Source of the DNA: Terebella lapidaria | Taxonomy: Eukaryota; Annelida; Polychaeta; Terebellida; Terebellidae | NCBI GenBank assembly: GCA_949152475.1 | Contig: OX424570.1 | Span: 6,436,181 to 6,500,180, forward strand | Direction of reading: 5' to 3' | Length of the DNA stretch: 64,000 nt | Shown: piece after piece, positions 44,001-59,000 of the stretch | How positions within the stretch are numbered: the stretch's first letter is position 1 | How the letters are laid out: every line of letters starts with the position of its first letter | Position numbers and translations under genes: made by a program | The notes under the pieces: generated by a model | What the model was told of the DNA's origin: nothing | The model's input: only the letters and a program-made list of their open reading frames with translations | Databases searched by the model: none

Positions 44001-47000
44001 ACCATGTATGATAACAAGTTGAGTTTTAAACATAAATAGCCTAAACTCTACATATTCCATTACAGTGTCTAGATAATAATATTTACGATCTGTCAGCTTC
44101 TCTGGCAATAGTACGGTGGCTCATATTCGCCAGATGGAGGAATGCACTTTTTTCTTTACAGCGTTATAACGCTGTAATACAGCGTTATAACGCTGTAATA
44201 CAGCGTAATAACGCTCTAATTTACAGCGTAATAACGCTCTAATTTACAGCGTAATAACGCTCTAATTTACAGCGTAATTACGCTCTAATACAGCGTTATA
44301 TCACTGTAATACAGCGTATTAACGCTGTAAATTAAAGCGTAATTACGCTGTAAATTAAAGCGTTATTACGCTCTATTACAGCGTTATAACGCTCTAATTT
44401 ATAGCGTAATTACGCTTTAATTTACAGCGTAATTAAGCTCTAATTACAGCGTTATTACGCTGTAATTTAGGCGTTATTACGCTGTAAATTACAGCGTTAT
44501 AACGCTCTAATTTACAGCGTAATTACAGCGTTATAACGCTCTAATACAGCGTAATAACGCTGTAATTAGAGTGTAATTACGCTCTAATTACAGTGTTATT
44601 ACGCTGTAATTTACAGCGTAATTACGCTCTAATTACAGCGTTATAACGCTCTAATACAGCGTAATAACGCTCTAATTAGAGTGTAATTACGCTGTAAATT
44701 AGAGCGTTATAACGCTGTAATTTACAGCGTTATAACGCTCTATTACAGCGTAATAACGCTGTAATTAGAGCGTAATTACGCTGTAAATTACAGCGTTATA
44801 ACGCTCTAATTTACACTGCCAGAGACATCATCGGACCTGCTAGTTCATCAGCTCAATCATTTGTAGGGAAATCTCAAAATTATTCTGATCTAGATATGTT
44901 TATTACAAATCACAATAATGGAAATATGCTAGGAAGGTGAACGGTTTAATTTAGAGCGTAATAACGCTCTAAAATAGAGCGTTATAACGCTCTAAATTAG
45001 AGCGTTATAACGCTGTATTACAGCGTTATTACACTGTAATTACAAATTTGTGGTCCTCTGTGTGGCGAATATGAGCTTCCGTACAATAGAGTAACTCCAG
45101 AGATAAGCTAAAACAAAAATAAATTGGATAAAAAGAACTTCTAACCTTGGCAACCGTTTAAAAGAAAAACAGATCCCAACCTTTGCCCCATTACTACCAC
45201 AAATTGACAAATACCTGAACCCCCTCCTCCCCCCCCCCCCCCCCCTCACTCTAAACTACAAATATTAACTGTCCAACCTGACACCCCTATAAATTTGTTT
45301 GACACCCAACAGCTGCACAAACTTTGCATATTTCAATGACTACTGACAGTGAAATTCCAGGGCAGCCTATGTTTGGGGAGAGTCCATTTCTTTGAAAGAC
45401 AAAGGGGGGTCAGGGCTGGAGACTTTTTGCCAACTACTAGTATAAGCTTGCATTTATTAAATCCAGGGTGCAATACACAAGTTTATACATTTAAAAATTG
45501 ACATTAACTCGAATGCTTGGGAGTTTTACAAATCACCAAGGTCAAAATTACACAGTCCCAAATTTGTAAATTCCTGTAAACATATCAGTTGTCAGTCTGG
45601 AAAACTATTTTGCAATTTGGCAAAAAGTGAATTCCATTGTTTTACTATGAAAAAACCTGTTTGGATCTCAAGTCAAGTGTGCTGTCATTCAAATAAATCA
45701 AAATTAATTGTCTGTGAGATAAAAGTTAATCAAAGAAATATAAATCTTCCCCTGTCCAAATTCCACTCCATATACTGCTATAAATGATATCAAATTCCAG
45801 AAATGTGTTTGGAAATTGCAGAAAGGGCGGGTATATTTTCATGCCATTATCATAAAGTTTCGAATATAAGTCTCTTTGCATTTTGTGGGGGAATTTTCGG
45901 TGTTGAAAGTACAATAAATCAACAAGGCTTGAAACTGTCATGGCCAATAGTGATTGTTTAGTACAAGTGAATGAAGGGATAGGGTGGGTGAGGTAGAGAA
46001 TTTTTTGGGGGGAGGAGGGGGTAGGGGGGGGGGGGGGCAGTGCTTGGGTGTACCTAGAAGCATGTGGCAACTGTATTAATGATAACATTACAAAGATCAC
46101 ACCCCTCCACCCCCCCCCCCCCCCCCCCAAGTATTTACAGCTGTCCATGGCAATATATACACTGTACTGTACTGATCTGTTACCATGGCAACTGTGATAA
46201 CAGTTTGCAGGGATAGGGCACTGATGAACCTGCTTAGAAAAATGCTTCAACAGCCCATTACATCATAATCCCCATGGTATGATAACCCCACCCACCCCCA
46301 AATCACATTTCCCCCTCCCTATTTGTCTGATTAATTCCCATACTGAGCCACTGACTAATCCATAGATAACTCTGTTTACTTTCCCTGTTTTAGAAACCCA
46401 AATGGATTAGGTTGTGTTTAAATAGGATGCATAGATGTTTCTCAATTTGGACTTCACAGCTGAGACCGAAACAATTTATTTCTTCTAAACTAATCGATTT
46501 AATTTGCAATGTTATGGAAACGAAAAGAACAAAAATCCAGTGTTACAACTTGTTTTTTTCTACATTAATTTTCTGAGAATCATTTATAATCCAACAGAAA
46601 TATTTGTAAATATTTCTTTTTACTGACGAGTAGATTCTAAATTGCATTTTTCAGGTTAAAAAAGCTATCCTAAACTTCTGTTCGATAACATTTAACTTCT
46701 TCTATAAAATGTTGTGCACCATGTTGCACCCATGAAATATGATATAGACTGTACTAACATCTAAAACTCTTAGTAAAGTTTACTTTTATTCTCCAACCAT
46801 ATGTATTTAATGCCAATTGAAACGATTCTGTAAAATTAAATTCTTTCTCTGGCAAGTCTACTTCTGTACCATTTTATCAGTGAGATGAGTCTAAAACTTC
46901 CATTGCAGACAACCGAGAATCCAACAGAAATAATCATTATATCAATGCACCAGTATTTAGACATTATAATTTATACAATGGCCTCAAGTTTGTTGAATAC

Positions 47001-50000
47001 CTACACTTTGTAAACTGGCCTTCCGGTGTTTTTTCCCCATTTTTTCATGCCCTTCGGCTTCCAATTTCTTTGCAGTCTAAATCCAGACTGAACAATTAAA
47101 TGGGAAGAAACCTCTTGTATTTATCTCTACAGTCTATCCGTTAGTCTATATATACAAGGAAATCTCAAAACTGGCTCTTGAGGTTAATTTTATACAGCTA
47201 TTAACAGAAACTGCACAATTGGAAGTAGATGGCATAATTAATGCGTAAAATTATCATATATTTCATGTTCAAGTACCGGTAACGTATTTGTGAAATATGA
47301 TTCTATTGATGAGAATAAGGTCGTCTATTCATTGTGTGAATTGCTTGGTAAGCTAAAATTAGTTTTTAAAACTCATAATTCATGAAAGCTGGCTGAAGGA
47401 TAAATCCAGATCACCTTTGCTGACGAAACCAATACCTTGGCACAACGTGTATTTCCAAATTTAGCCTGCAATCTGGAATACATTCAGCATGGCCCGAACC
47501 ATGCAACTGGTCTGGTCTTTCACCTTTTTTCCCCCTACTAATGATGTAAACGTCAGCAAAAAACCTGGCTAAATTTGTGGCGGAGCAAGATAACTTAAAC
47601 ATAAACATTCGTCAAAAATTCTCTAGGATGATTTTTGCATTTGTTTGCGTTTTTAATCTTTACCTGGCGCAGTTTTTTAACCGCATCTTCAACATCTTGT
47701 TGCGAAAGCTCTTCCAGCACACTTTTAACATGACTGCTTGATGTTTTTTCCTCGCTTTTTGCGCGTTTACGTTTTCTCTCAAATGTCGAAAGGTTCACCT
47801 CATCTCCAATATCCGTCGATTCAATATTCAAAATGGCTGCCATTGATCCAGGAGTTATCAACTTTTTGTCAGGTTCAGATTTAGTGTCTGGAGATGTATC
47901 CTGGGTGGGTTTGGATTTGGTTTTGGTATCCATGGCAATAGTTTTTTCACTAGACTTGGTCTTTTCCTCTTGCTTTTTCTCTTTTTGAGCATCTTTTACA
48001 ATATCCAAAGTTCTTTTCTTCAGAACAACATCATCTTCTTCCTGATCTTGATCCCCTTGAATGTTTATGACATCAATTTGTCGTTTCTGCGTTGTCATAG
48101 TTTTTCTAGTCACTTGACCAGTGAGAACTCCAGATTGCGATATCATGTTCAGTTTGTCAGCCATTGACATTTCTGTAGCGCTTTCTGATGGTGGAACTTT
48201 GCCCTGCATTGAAGGCTTCAATGCTCCAGTTCCTGCCTGGAATGGCAGAGGTGGTTGCCTTGACAACTGCTCATCAAAATAAGTATCAGAAAGTTCATCG
48301 TCTAAGTCAGTATTCATGACGAAGGTACGTTCAGAGTCCTCAGTGAAATCTGTATCAGCGTATTCCTCCCAGGGGGGATCGGGACACGACGGGTCATAGG
48401 CAGCAGTCGCTCCACTTTCATCCCCATGGTCACTGTTGTCCCTAGCAACGGGTGTGGTCCTATCATCAGTCTCCATGACGGTTGAAGAAACTTGCTCGGT
48501 TTCAACTGCAGTTACATCCAACTGTTCCACAGATCCAGATGGAGTGTCATGTGACTCAGGCTCGTCTTTTGACCTGATTTCTAGGCTGAGGTCAATAAGT
48601 GCATCACTTTCAACATCTGCTAGTGGTGCTAATGTTGAATTCCGACTTTCGTTGGATTGTGTGTCTGCTCCGACTCCCTGCTCCGTTACATGTGAGCGAT
48701 CATCGTCATATTGCACGCCTTGACTGTCGATCGCTGAATTATCGACAGATTTCTCCGGAAACCCGGCTGTTGAATCACCATGGCAACCGTCGCGCCCCGC
48801 CCCCACTCCCTGCACTGAGTCTGATGTATCTTTATCACTTTTTCTCGTTTCCATTGATTCATCTTTTTCTGGCAATGACTCAGGTGTTTTACTTTCAGAT
48901 ATAAGTTTTTTCGAGGCAGTATCCAGTTCGACACTGGGTTCCCCCTCGGCCTCCCGATCTGTTTGTTGTTTTTCTGGTGGCGGGCTCGCAAGGGCAACGC
49001 ATGTGTTTTGACCTGGGCTTCCATCCATACTTGTTGCCTTGGGTTCTCTGCTATCGTCTGGCATTGCCTTCTGTTGAGAATCACCGCAATTTGTTGATGT
49101 TTCTGAAGGCGAAGCCCCTAACCCTGCAGTTTCTATGGCACCGCCGGTCTCTTCCAAACCATCATCCGAAGAACTCAAACTCCATGAATCTTCGGAACTT
49201 TCCGCAGAACTTGAACTGCTCGTGAACGAATCCATGCTTGCAACTTCCCCCGAAACTTTTTTTTGATCCTTTGGTTTCAAGTGTTCATCCGCACAGGTGC
49301 TACCCTTCGTTGTTACACTAGCATCGTCTACTGTCCAATCTGGATCAGTTGATCCTGAATCCACCACACCTGACAATTTGCCAGCAACCTCCAGAGATAT
49401 ATCACACGTAATTAACTCCTGTTGGGAAACAAGTTGTCCATCGTTAGCGGCGCTTGTCGAAACTTTCTTTGCAAAGTCCGAAAACTTTACCCCAATGTTT
49501 CCCCCTTGCACAAGGTCAGAAGAATCAAGCAATCCTTTCGTTCTATCTCCAGTGGCCAGGAGTTCAGTCCCTGTCAATATCCCTGCATCTTGTACACTTT
49601 GCTGCTGTCCAGTGGACGCTACAGTCGGCCCTTTTGTTTTATATACATCAGTTTTCCATGCACTGCTCCCCTGCCCTACATTTGGCACACGTCCACCCTC
49701 CTTTTTATGCGTGTCCCCTCCACCATGAAATTTTTGTGCATTTTCACTGCAACTGCCACCATCATCTTTGATTACAGTTTGCCCTTGTTCACTGGTTTCC
49801 ACGGCTGACGGTTTTACTGGGCCAGACTTTGCAGACTGCAATATCCCTGTGTTTGCTGATCCGGATGAACTAGATTTTTTGCTGGATGGTGGATCCACCA
49901 CACGTTCAGTTGCCGTGGCTACATTGATGCCCTGCGGTGTGGCTTGACCTAGCTCCCCGTGCAGCTTCAATAATTGATCACGGATATGACAGGGGGCCTC

Positions 50001-53000
50001 TGGAGCTTCGCCTGGCGATAGGAGCTGATATCTTGAAGCTAGATCCAGATCGTGGCATTTATCATCGCTCTTCTCTGGCCGTGTATCATGACTCCAGCTC
50101 GGATCTTCTCTATGTTTATGGGGTGGGCTTTTTGGCTGGGCACTCTCCACTGTAACAGGATCCAGACTTTGGCTTGATAGCTGTCCCTCCACAGCCCCAC
50201 CCCCCTGATCTCCCGGGGTGGGGGTGGGTGCAATAGGTGGGGGTAGGGGGAGGGATGTGGGGGGTGGCAGACGCTGCCCGGCAAGGGTATGCTCTTTGTC
50301 AGTGACTGGGGCATGAGCCAAGGTCACGGTGGATTGCTCACTTAGGTGTGTGCTTGGTTCTGTGGATTGTCCCCAGGGGGCAGTTTGCTCCAGTTCGTGC
50401 TTGCTGGGAACACTGCTGCCACCTGTAGTCAGCAATGGAAAGCTCGCCCCTACTTTCTGCTTGGTTAGTATAGGGGGCAGCACTGTGTGGGAGGCTAGGT
50501 GGAGCTGGTGTCCAGGTTGATCCCTAGGTGTCAGGACTGAGTCAAGTAATGTTTTTGGCGCACCAACTTTCACGTCTTCACTTTCATTTATGTTCACATT
50601 TTCTTTGTCTGCTTCGAATTTTACACTTTTGTTTTCAGTTTCTGGGGAATCCATATTGTCTAATTCTTCCATTGAACACAAGGGGGCTACTGTTCCAATA
50701 GGTTCCCTCCGGATTCCCTCATTCTCAATCTGCCCGAAGTGTACATGTTTCTGTTGTTTCACTGGACCGAGATCCAACTTTTCTTGTAGCGATCTCTTCT
50801 CTGCTGCCAGGGTGTCACTTCCCTTGACAAGAATTGGCTTTAGAAAAGGCGGTGCACCAGGTAATCTCTCAGCAATGGAACCTTCCTCCATCATGTCCAC
50901 TGGCAAAGATTTTGCAGCCGCAGCTCCCGATGACGCTGATGCTGAAGAAGCAGATGAAGAAGATGAAGAAGAGGAAGACGAGGTCTGTCTCTGTACCTGC
51001 TGTGACGAAGACGACTTTTTCTGCTGGTGACCACCCCCAGGAGCAGACGATGCCACTACCGTTGAGCTTGACTTGTTGTCTGAGGACGAATGCTTGCTGT
51101 GTTGGTCACGTGATGACTGTTTGACAAGTCCTGATGGGTCGACTTTCACAGATGAACTACTCTGTGACAGATCCTTACTTTCAGTTGATTCTGCCTTAGT
51201 GTCCGACTGGCTGATCATTCGGCCATCATTCGTTGTAGCCGTGATATTTGATTGACTTTCTTTTGATTGTTTTTTGTCTGTCCCTTCAACTCTAGTTTTG
51301 TCGTGATGTAAAACCCCGCTCTCTTCTGTGTGACTGCACTCGGCTTCCTTGACCTTGGTCCGGCTGGTTTGTTGATCTGTTTCCATGGTTTCCTGCCTCA
51401 GCTGATCACCGCTTTCCTCAGTAACGACCTTGACCTTGCTCTGTTCAGTACCGTCCGATTTCTCGCTGTCGTACTCAGAAAGTCTCTGTCGTTTGATGAC
51501 GTCTTCTTCTTTGGTCTCCTCCTGAATTTTTTCCTGGAAATTCTCCAAATCAGAAGTTGATTTTTTATCTGATTTTTCTTCTACGACGTTCGTCAAAGAT
51601 AGGTCGCCATCTGGTGACTGAACTTGTAAGTCAGTATCCTCAACGCTTTCCGACCCTTCCACATGTACACGTTTATGACTGGATTTGACATCCTGGTTTC
51701 TGACGGTGCCCATGCCGTGTGGTGACACGATTTCCTTGGTATGATCAATGACTTCTTTTGACTCCTTCTCTGTGTGGTCATCATATTCCGTGACTTTGAA
51801 ATGTGTCACAGCATCTGACTTCACTGCACCGTATTCTGGGTCTAACGCAACACGCACACCCTCCCTAGTGACACTGTCACCATGGCAACCCTCGGAATCC
51901 TTCTTATACCTGGTGACATCATCCGTTTCCATGGAAACCTCTCCCGTGCGTTTATTCACTTTGAAAGTCACTTCCTGCTCATGGGTTTCATCTTCGTCCC
52001 CGTCCTTGCTACAGTGGCTCCCTCTACTTTCAACTTCCATCGTGTCCGCTTGTGGGTGCTGCCCTCTACAGGAATCGCTTGCAGTACCATCTCCGTCGTC
52101 TGTAGCAAGCGTGTCACGAGAATCACTACGACTCAATGAATTCGCGGTGTCGCCACTGTACTGCGATTCTGTCCCATACGCAGAGTCGGTATCCGTTAGC
52201 GACCCGAGGCTGTTACAGCGGTCGCTCGTCATTCCCTCTTGAGACATTTTGTATCTGGTTGTCAGTTACTATTGGAAGGTATTCCTGGCTGACATATTTC
52301 CAAATGTGTACTGTTAGTGTAGAAAGTTGTATTGAGAAGTTTGTGTAGAGAACATTATCCAGTGCTCCTTATATCCATTGAGTTCTCATAAATATTGTGT
52401 CCGGGTTTTGTTGTCATGTTGGAAAACCATACAAACATGTGAAATCCATTTGCAGAGTAAAACAATAATTGTTTGACAAGCGAGTTTTATGATAATTTTT
52501 CATTCCTACTGTTTCAAGTACGACATTTAGGGTCCACCATGTGATTGTTTTTCCTGCACAAACTTTCTAGCAAATAATGACAAAGGTTTTTCAACGCATT
52601 ATCCATTTTTGCACTGCTACATCCAATGGCTCCCTCCAATGAAATGACTGGGGTGGAAAAAATCCGCAAAAACTTGATACGTCTTTCCCAGGAGGCCCCA
52701 CTGTTGCTTACGTTTTTTTCACTGTTGTAATAAGGAGCGCTGATACATGAAACACAGATAGTGAACACATCTTCCTCAAAAGAAACAACTGGGGTGGCCC
52801 CTAGGGCATTATAAATCCAATGTGGTGGAGTGAGGGGGGGGGGGTGTATTTTGATGTGGGTGGGTGGGTGAGTTACTCCGATAGGTCTGTCTTGTTTACT
52901 GTATCACCAATGATACGTTTGCCGTTTGTTGTCTACCAAACTCAAGTATCGTAGTTAGCATGATTGCTTGCATACTGGATCTGCGGTTGCGATCCAATCC

Positions 53001-56000
53001 CGGGCAGAAATGAAAACTTGGGCAGGACTTCTCTTCTTGGATGGATGTTTACGTGAAAAGTGCATTGGTAATGATCGCACTGACGAAAAAAACTCCCCAG
53101 AAGTATATCTGGCGGTTCAAGTTTTGACCAGTTTGTATAATTAGGCTGTCGTTGGTTGGATTAATGGTTCTAGATTTGTTTAGCGATTTGTCCGACGCTG
53201 AACAAACTATGCAGTTTTCTCACTCGAAAGCCTGGACCAGAAATTTCTTCTTTAAAAATTCCAGAAGACCTTCGAAGTTGGATTTATAACGAAGTTATCA
53301 GACACCATGCAGGAGAACACATAATTGACGCCAAGGCCGAACCATTCCCTTTCAGAGCGCCGAACTCAAATCAGGACTCAAGATTCCAGAAGCCGATTTT
53401 ACGACCTGCAATTGCGGAGCAGTTTGTTCTGATTATTCCGCAGTTATTCCGCAGTTTGTTGAACGTGGCTGCTCCTTTTCATAATTTCGCCAAATCTTAT
53501 CCTCTTTGAGTTGCACAATCATTTTCTCATTTGAATTATTTATTTCCCACCCAGCAATCTTATTTCGTCCTAGTTTGATAACGTATCATATCTGGTATCA
53601 ATTTCGTTCAGTTATCATTTGCAGTCACAATATCCGAAGCAACATGACCAATAATACACAAATCCAGAACAGAGGCTATAACACAACCTGTGCTGAGGTA
53701 ATGAACGATGCATTCTTCCCCAAGTGGCCACGCCCTAGATTGGCCTGTTCGAAATACGGGAGTCCAGCGGTTCCCTGCATTTCCCATAAATATCCTAGCA
53801 ATACACCTTCGGGATATGCAAGAAAGTACCAGAAGTTTTCCTTCTCTCTCATCAAAAAGTTTTTTCTGAAATACGGGGCGGTAAAATTGGGTATCAGTTT
53901 TCAAGGCATTGCAAAGTTTCTGTTGATATCTGAAACTTTGTTGGACCAGCATTTGTTGCGTTTTTTATGTAAGGATATTTTTCATTATGGCTTTGGACAG
54001 GTTTCTACTTCTTCAAATCAGTTCAGGGCTGATGATAACTGATACTTGGGAAAAAAAACTACTCATAAATTTGAGTGCTGATAATGCTAAGGAAAGTGTT
54101 TTCTGTTCTGAGGAACCCGGGTCTGAAATAAAAATGACTGGTTTACGGTTTCAATAGCTGTCCATGCTATTTTCCTTTTTCTCTTTATATTTGTTGTGCC
54201 ACAGTGGGAAAGTAGAACCCATATTTTATTTTCCAGGAGAACAAAAATGCACCCAGGAATTCATGCACAGTTGAGTGAATTATGTCCAAGAGAATCTACA
54301 ATGGCAGCTACCTCGAAGTTTACAACTAACAACAATTTGTGCTCCTTGCCTCGAATCCAAAAACCATAAAGCTGCTACAAGCCTCCAGTACACCTGAAAT
54401 TTTACGACTATTTTTTTTTTGGCTTTTTAAATTCTCATATATCCCCCATAATTCAATACACAATTGGTTGTTTCAGGTCGACTTTTGTCGAACAAAAAGT
54501 GATGACACGTGGAATAATAGAAATGTTGAAAATTATACTTTTTGACATCACGCCCCGTTGTAATGGCATAATGCTATGTTATTAGCGTGTTTTATGCATA
54601 CTCGTCAGACTTGCTTTAGAAATCTCCTCCATGTAATTTTCCCGTCATTGTTTTTTTCGCTGTTTTATATGTCTGCTCTCCCACGCATCCAAAGTGATCT
54701 TTTCTATCATGCCAGAAACAATTTCATTCCTGTGGTCAGGTTCATAAATGACTCACTATTTCTGAAATGTAATTGGTAAAGAACTGAGAAAACTAAATGA
54801 TATTTGTACACTTTAGAATCGTTTTTTTACAAATGTAGATCAAATACTGCCTGGTCAGATTGAAATCTGTTGTACTCTAAGGTATTGGGGGAAGATTTTC
54901 CTGCTTTTATAGTTTAATTTGCTCTGGTGAGATTAGCCATAGTGCTGCCCTCTAAATATCAAATACATGTAGTGCTGCCCTCTATCAGTCAAAGAATGAA
55001 TGCATAATGATAGAACAAATCATAATGTTCATTGTCACAATATTGTCAGAACTTATAATCACAATTGTCCAATCCTTATAATATGTAGGAAATTCTAACC
55101 AGTATAAATATTTCACTTCAACCAAACACAAAATAGAAGGTACATGATTGTATCACAGTTAGATTCAGGTAAAGGTGTTTAACAAATATTCTGTTGTTGC
55201 TGTCTAAAAGGTGTTCAAAAGAGATGCCAACATAATAATTGTCCTGGAGAATACTCGGATTGCTCATGATGTGTTTTGTAAAAAAATTGTTATAATAATA
55301 TAGTACATTATAAAAGCAAGCTACAAATGAAGAGATTGTTCTAAAATAAATACATGCATTTACCACTGAATAATGTCCAATAAATACAAAATATATTATC
55401 CGTAAAAATTCTACCATGTAATGCCAAAACATTACTGTTATAGCATAACACAACCCAACATAGTGCTTGCGATTCTAAAAGGTCATTATATATGAGTATG
55501 CAATAAAGCAAGTTGCACTCGCGTAGGCAAATGACATTATGAAACCCATTAAAATAAGTCAATAGTGTATAGTAAAATATATTCCAATCTCATACTCATC
55601 AAACAAATACTCTCCAGCAAATATTCAATCCCTAAAATAATTCATCATACTTATCTAATAGAAGAGTATTTTTGGAACCAGAAATAGAATCCAACTCACC
55701 AGTCAGCCATGGACGTTGATCTGCACAATGACAGTTCACAGAATACTAGTAATATCCACATTACATCATTACACGGATATTCCAGTTATATATTATCTCC
55801 CATATCTTGACAGCCCATTGCATTACTACATTATGCATTATCCAATCCCAAACCACATCCGACTGATGATCACGAAAGAGGTTGATATTATGAAGATACT
55901 GGCATTTTCGGAAGCACGGTACGTTGTATTGTATGTACTGTGCAGACATGAAGACAAACACACTGTTCTAGACTAGCCCATGGACTAGACGATCATTTGA

Positions 56001-59000
56001 TCGACAGCATTGGAAGACCTTCGGTGCCCGCTTCAGTGCCAAACTGAGGAAATACTTTGCCATTGGAATCAGGGATTTAATGGGGGGGGGGGGGGGGTTA
56101 TGTAAGAACATGAAGAAAGGGAGCATTTTGTTGTTTGGAGAATGACCGATTACACATGGGGGTTGATTTTTTCTCTCTTATGTTTGAGAGGGATATTTAC
56201 AAAGTGGGCTTATCATTATACATAACACAAAACAGGGCTAAACTTGGATGTATGGGCTGTGGGGGGAAGGGGATGGGGGGGTTGGTTTAGGATTTGGGAG
56301 GAGGGGGGTGTGGGGGGGGGCACTAAGTAAAGATAATAAAGGATTTTATTGGGACTCTCTGATGATTATGCACTGAAAAAATATTCATAATTTTTTATTA
56401 TCATATGTTCATCATATTAACACATGTTCACAGGCAAAAAACATATTTAATATGACATAATAAAATACTAGTTAATATTGTACCGTTACATTTAATTAAC
56501 GCGCCTACATGTATTTTATCACTGGTGTTGTCATGCCTCACCGAAAACTGTTTCTCACATAATTATCTTATACACTGATAAATTTATACAAAAATATCCC
56601 CGATTATCTCATTTACCATGTTGACTAAATGTTCCATGAAGATATATGAAGTATCTTTGAGTACAATGTAGTATATCAGAAAACTGGCACCTATTCAAAG
56701 TGCATGGAAGATGCCAATAACATTACATGGCGAAAACTGTCGGATATATTATGTGCTGAAAAATATTGGAGATGTATCGCGTTAGAGCACTTTGTAATTC
56801 TCGAAACTTTGCACGTTTTTCAGGGAAACTTGTGACAAACGTGGCTCAGGAAGTGTTTCTGATTATGTCTATAAATGTTTTGGGAATTGTGCTCCGTGGA
56901 GACATATTTATTGCAATGTCCGAGTCGACCGCAATGCGAATACCAAATGTTCCATGTCATTTTCACATTTTCAATCACTTTCTATCTGTCTGCTGGCAAT
57001 ATGTGTTGAAATACACTGCCCGGATGATTAAGCAATCAAAAAAAGTTTTTCCCTGTATTTTTCAGTACCTCACATTACTGTATGCACTTAAATACATGTA
57101 CTCGCACAGAAATAAAACCTAAACAGCTAAATTTCACCTCCTGTAATTCATCGTTGATGCTTTTTTACATCGCACTTTTACCTATTTTGCTCTCAGTTTT
57201 TCCTTGTTTTTTATACGATAAACGCTGCACTTGTATGTGGACGTTCACTCGATTAATTTACCTGGGTTGTGTTTATCCGTCCATGCAAACACCAGAAAAT
57301 GATAGGCCTAGTTTTTCCATCCTACTGCACTGTATAGAATGCATACAGTATTCCTTCGTCAATGTTCACGTATGTACGCTATTTCGTTCACCAGCTGTTA
57401 TCCGTAATTATCACACCTTTCCAGGGCAATATCACAGTGGTTATTACATGGGTAAATATTATACTTCCATAAGTAGACCACTGTCATAATAATAAATGCA
57501 TGTATATTCTGTCTTTGCAGTGTCACCATTTATTGCCAAAGTCACATTGTGAAGCGAAGCTTTCCCATTTTCTATCCATAATATATGTCATGTCGCTGTT
57601 ACTTTTATAGCGTTCAAGGTCAAATGTCCATAATAGAAACTTGGCCTGCACGGACATCCACCGACAAAAAGTAATGATGTTACCGTCAATGTAAGAGTAT
57701 CCATTCAGCGATATACCATGATGAAAACTTGGGACAACAATAATATAAACGGTCCATATAACAGCTTCTTCAAACAGTCGTTATGGTGATAGGACATCAG
57801 AGTGGGGAGGGGACATGGAGGGGGGGGGGGGGGAGGTATACAGGGGCCCAAAAGCACCCTAAAGGCATCGCTTGAACCTCTGATTTGCTGTTCCTTACTC
57901 ACGCTTGTGTGGTCACATTGAATCAGTCATGCCCTATTTAGCGGCAAATCACAGGTGAAAAATTTGCGAGGAAAAACGGCATAGAACTTTGATAGTGATC
58001 ATTTTACAAGTGGGATTTTTTTGCCTCAGCGCATGGTTACTATGGGATCTTGATTGAGTTTCATAGAATTAACTGGTCTGCATTAATAAATAGTTTTGTA
58101 TTTGTGGCTTTGGCTCGGCAATCGTCAGTCCAAAAAGTTGTAAAATCATCAGACAAGAACTCTTAAACATAGCACCAAGGGTTCTGTAGCTTACCGGCAA
58201 TCATGAGAATTGCATAGAATATTGAATACATATAAATTGTTACACTGATCAATGTGTTAAAACATGTTCGCAAATGTTGATAGAAACACATTTTCTGTAT
58301 GGACTATAATACGAAATCAAGTTACATCTTGAAAGATTTTTTTTCGTTAATGACATATTTTCACAGACAGTCGATTCAAAGGCAACAAAACTTATACACA
58401 TCACAAGGGTACATACATGTAAGGAGAATCTTATACATGATTTTGAGGAAAACTGTCTGAATAGATTTTGAGAAAATGGCTGGAAATGGCTCAAAATGAA
58501 TAGTGACTTGATTTGGGACAAAAAAAATTTTTTTGCCTACCCGTCAAAAAATCAAAATGGCCGCCAAACCCAGACCATCATTATACACATCACAAAGGTA
58601 CATAAGGAGAATTTTATACATGATTTTGAGGAAAACTGTCTGAATAGATTTTGAGAAAATGGCCACCAAAGACAAAATTCATCGTTTTTCGACAAAAAAG
58701 GTCGTTTTGACCTTTCAAGGTCATTGAAGGTCAAATTCAAGGTCACCACTCAAACCGCAATATATGATCTCCCAATTGAATGTGCCAATACCTAGGCTCT
58801 ATCTTGAAGTGTTCTATGAGATGACTCCGCACAGCACCCATTATGAAGGAAAAATTGGGTGAAATTCAAAAAAAATTTTCAATGGCCAAAAAAAAAATTT
58901 TTGCTGGAAATGGCTCAAAACGAATAGTGACTTGATTTGGGACCTAAAAACAAAATATTTTTTCGCCGACCCGTCAAAAAATCAAAATGACCGCCACATG

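Larger units (their letters stand above)
42547..47663 (-). other. Giant gene, intron upstream of the common exon (5.1 kb)
   Basis: Bounded by donor CAG|GTAAAG (47663) and acceptor TTTTGCAG (42547). It contains the palindromic-satellite element at 44112-45083, C and G runs (about 45230-45245, 46024-46037, 46111-46128) and X-box-like GTTACCATGGCAAC near 46180. No coding exon is seen. Confidence 0.6.

Noticed and set aside
45726-46250. 174-codon minus-strand frame in the intron upstream of the common exon
   Set aside because: It runs through poly-C/poly-G tracts and gives only low-complexity Gly/Pro; no splice support.
53506-54042. 178-codon plus-strand frame upstream of exon A
   Set aside because: Composition is ordinary for AT-rich non-coding DNA, with no start context, splice support or known motif.
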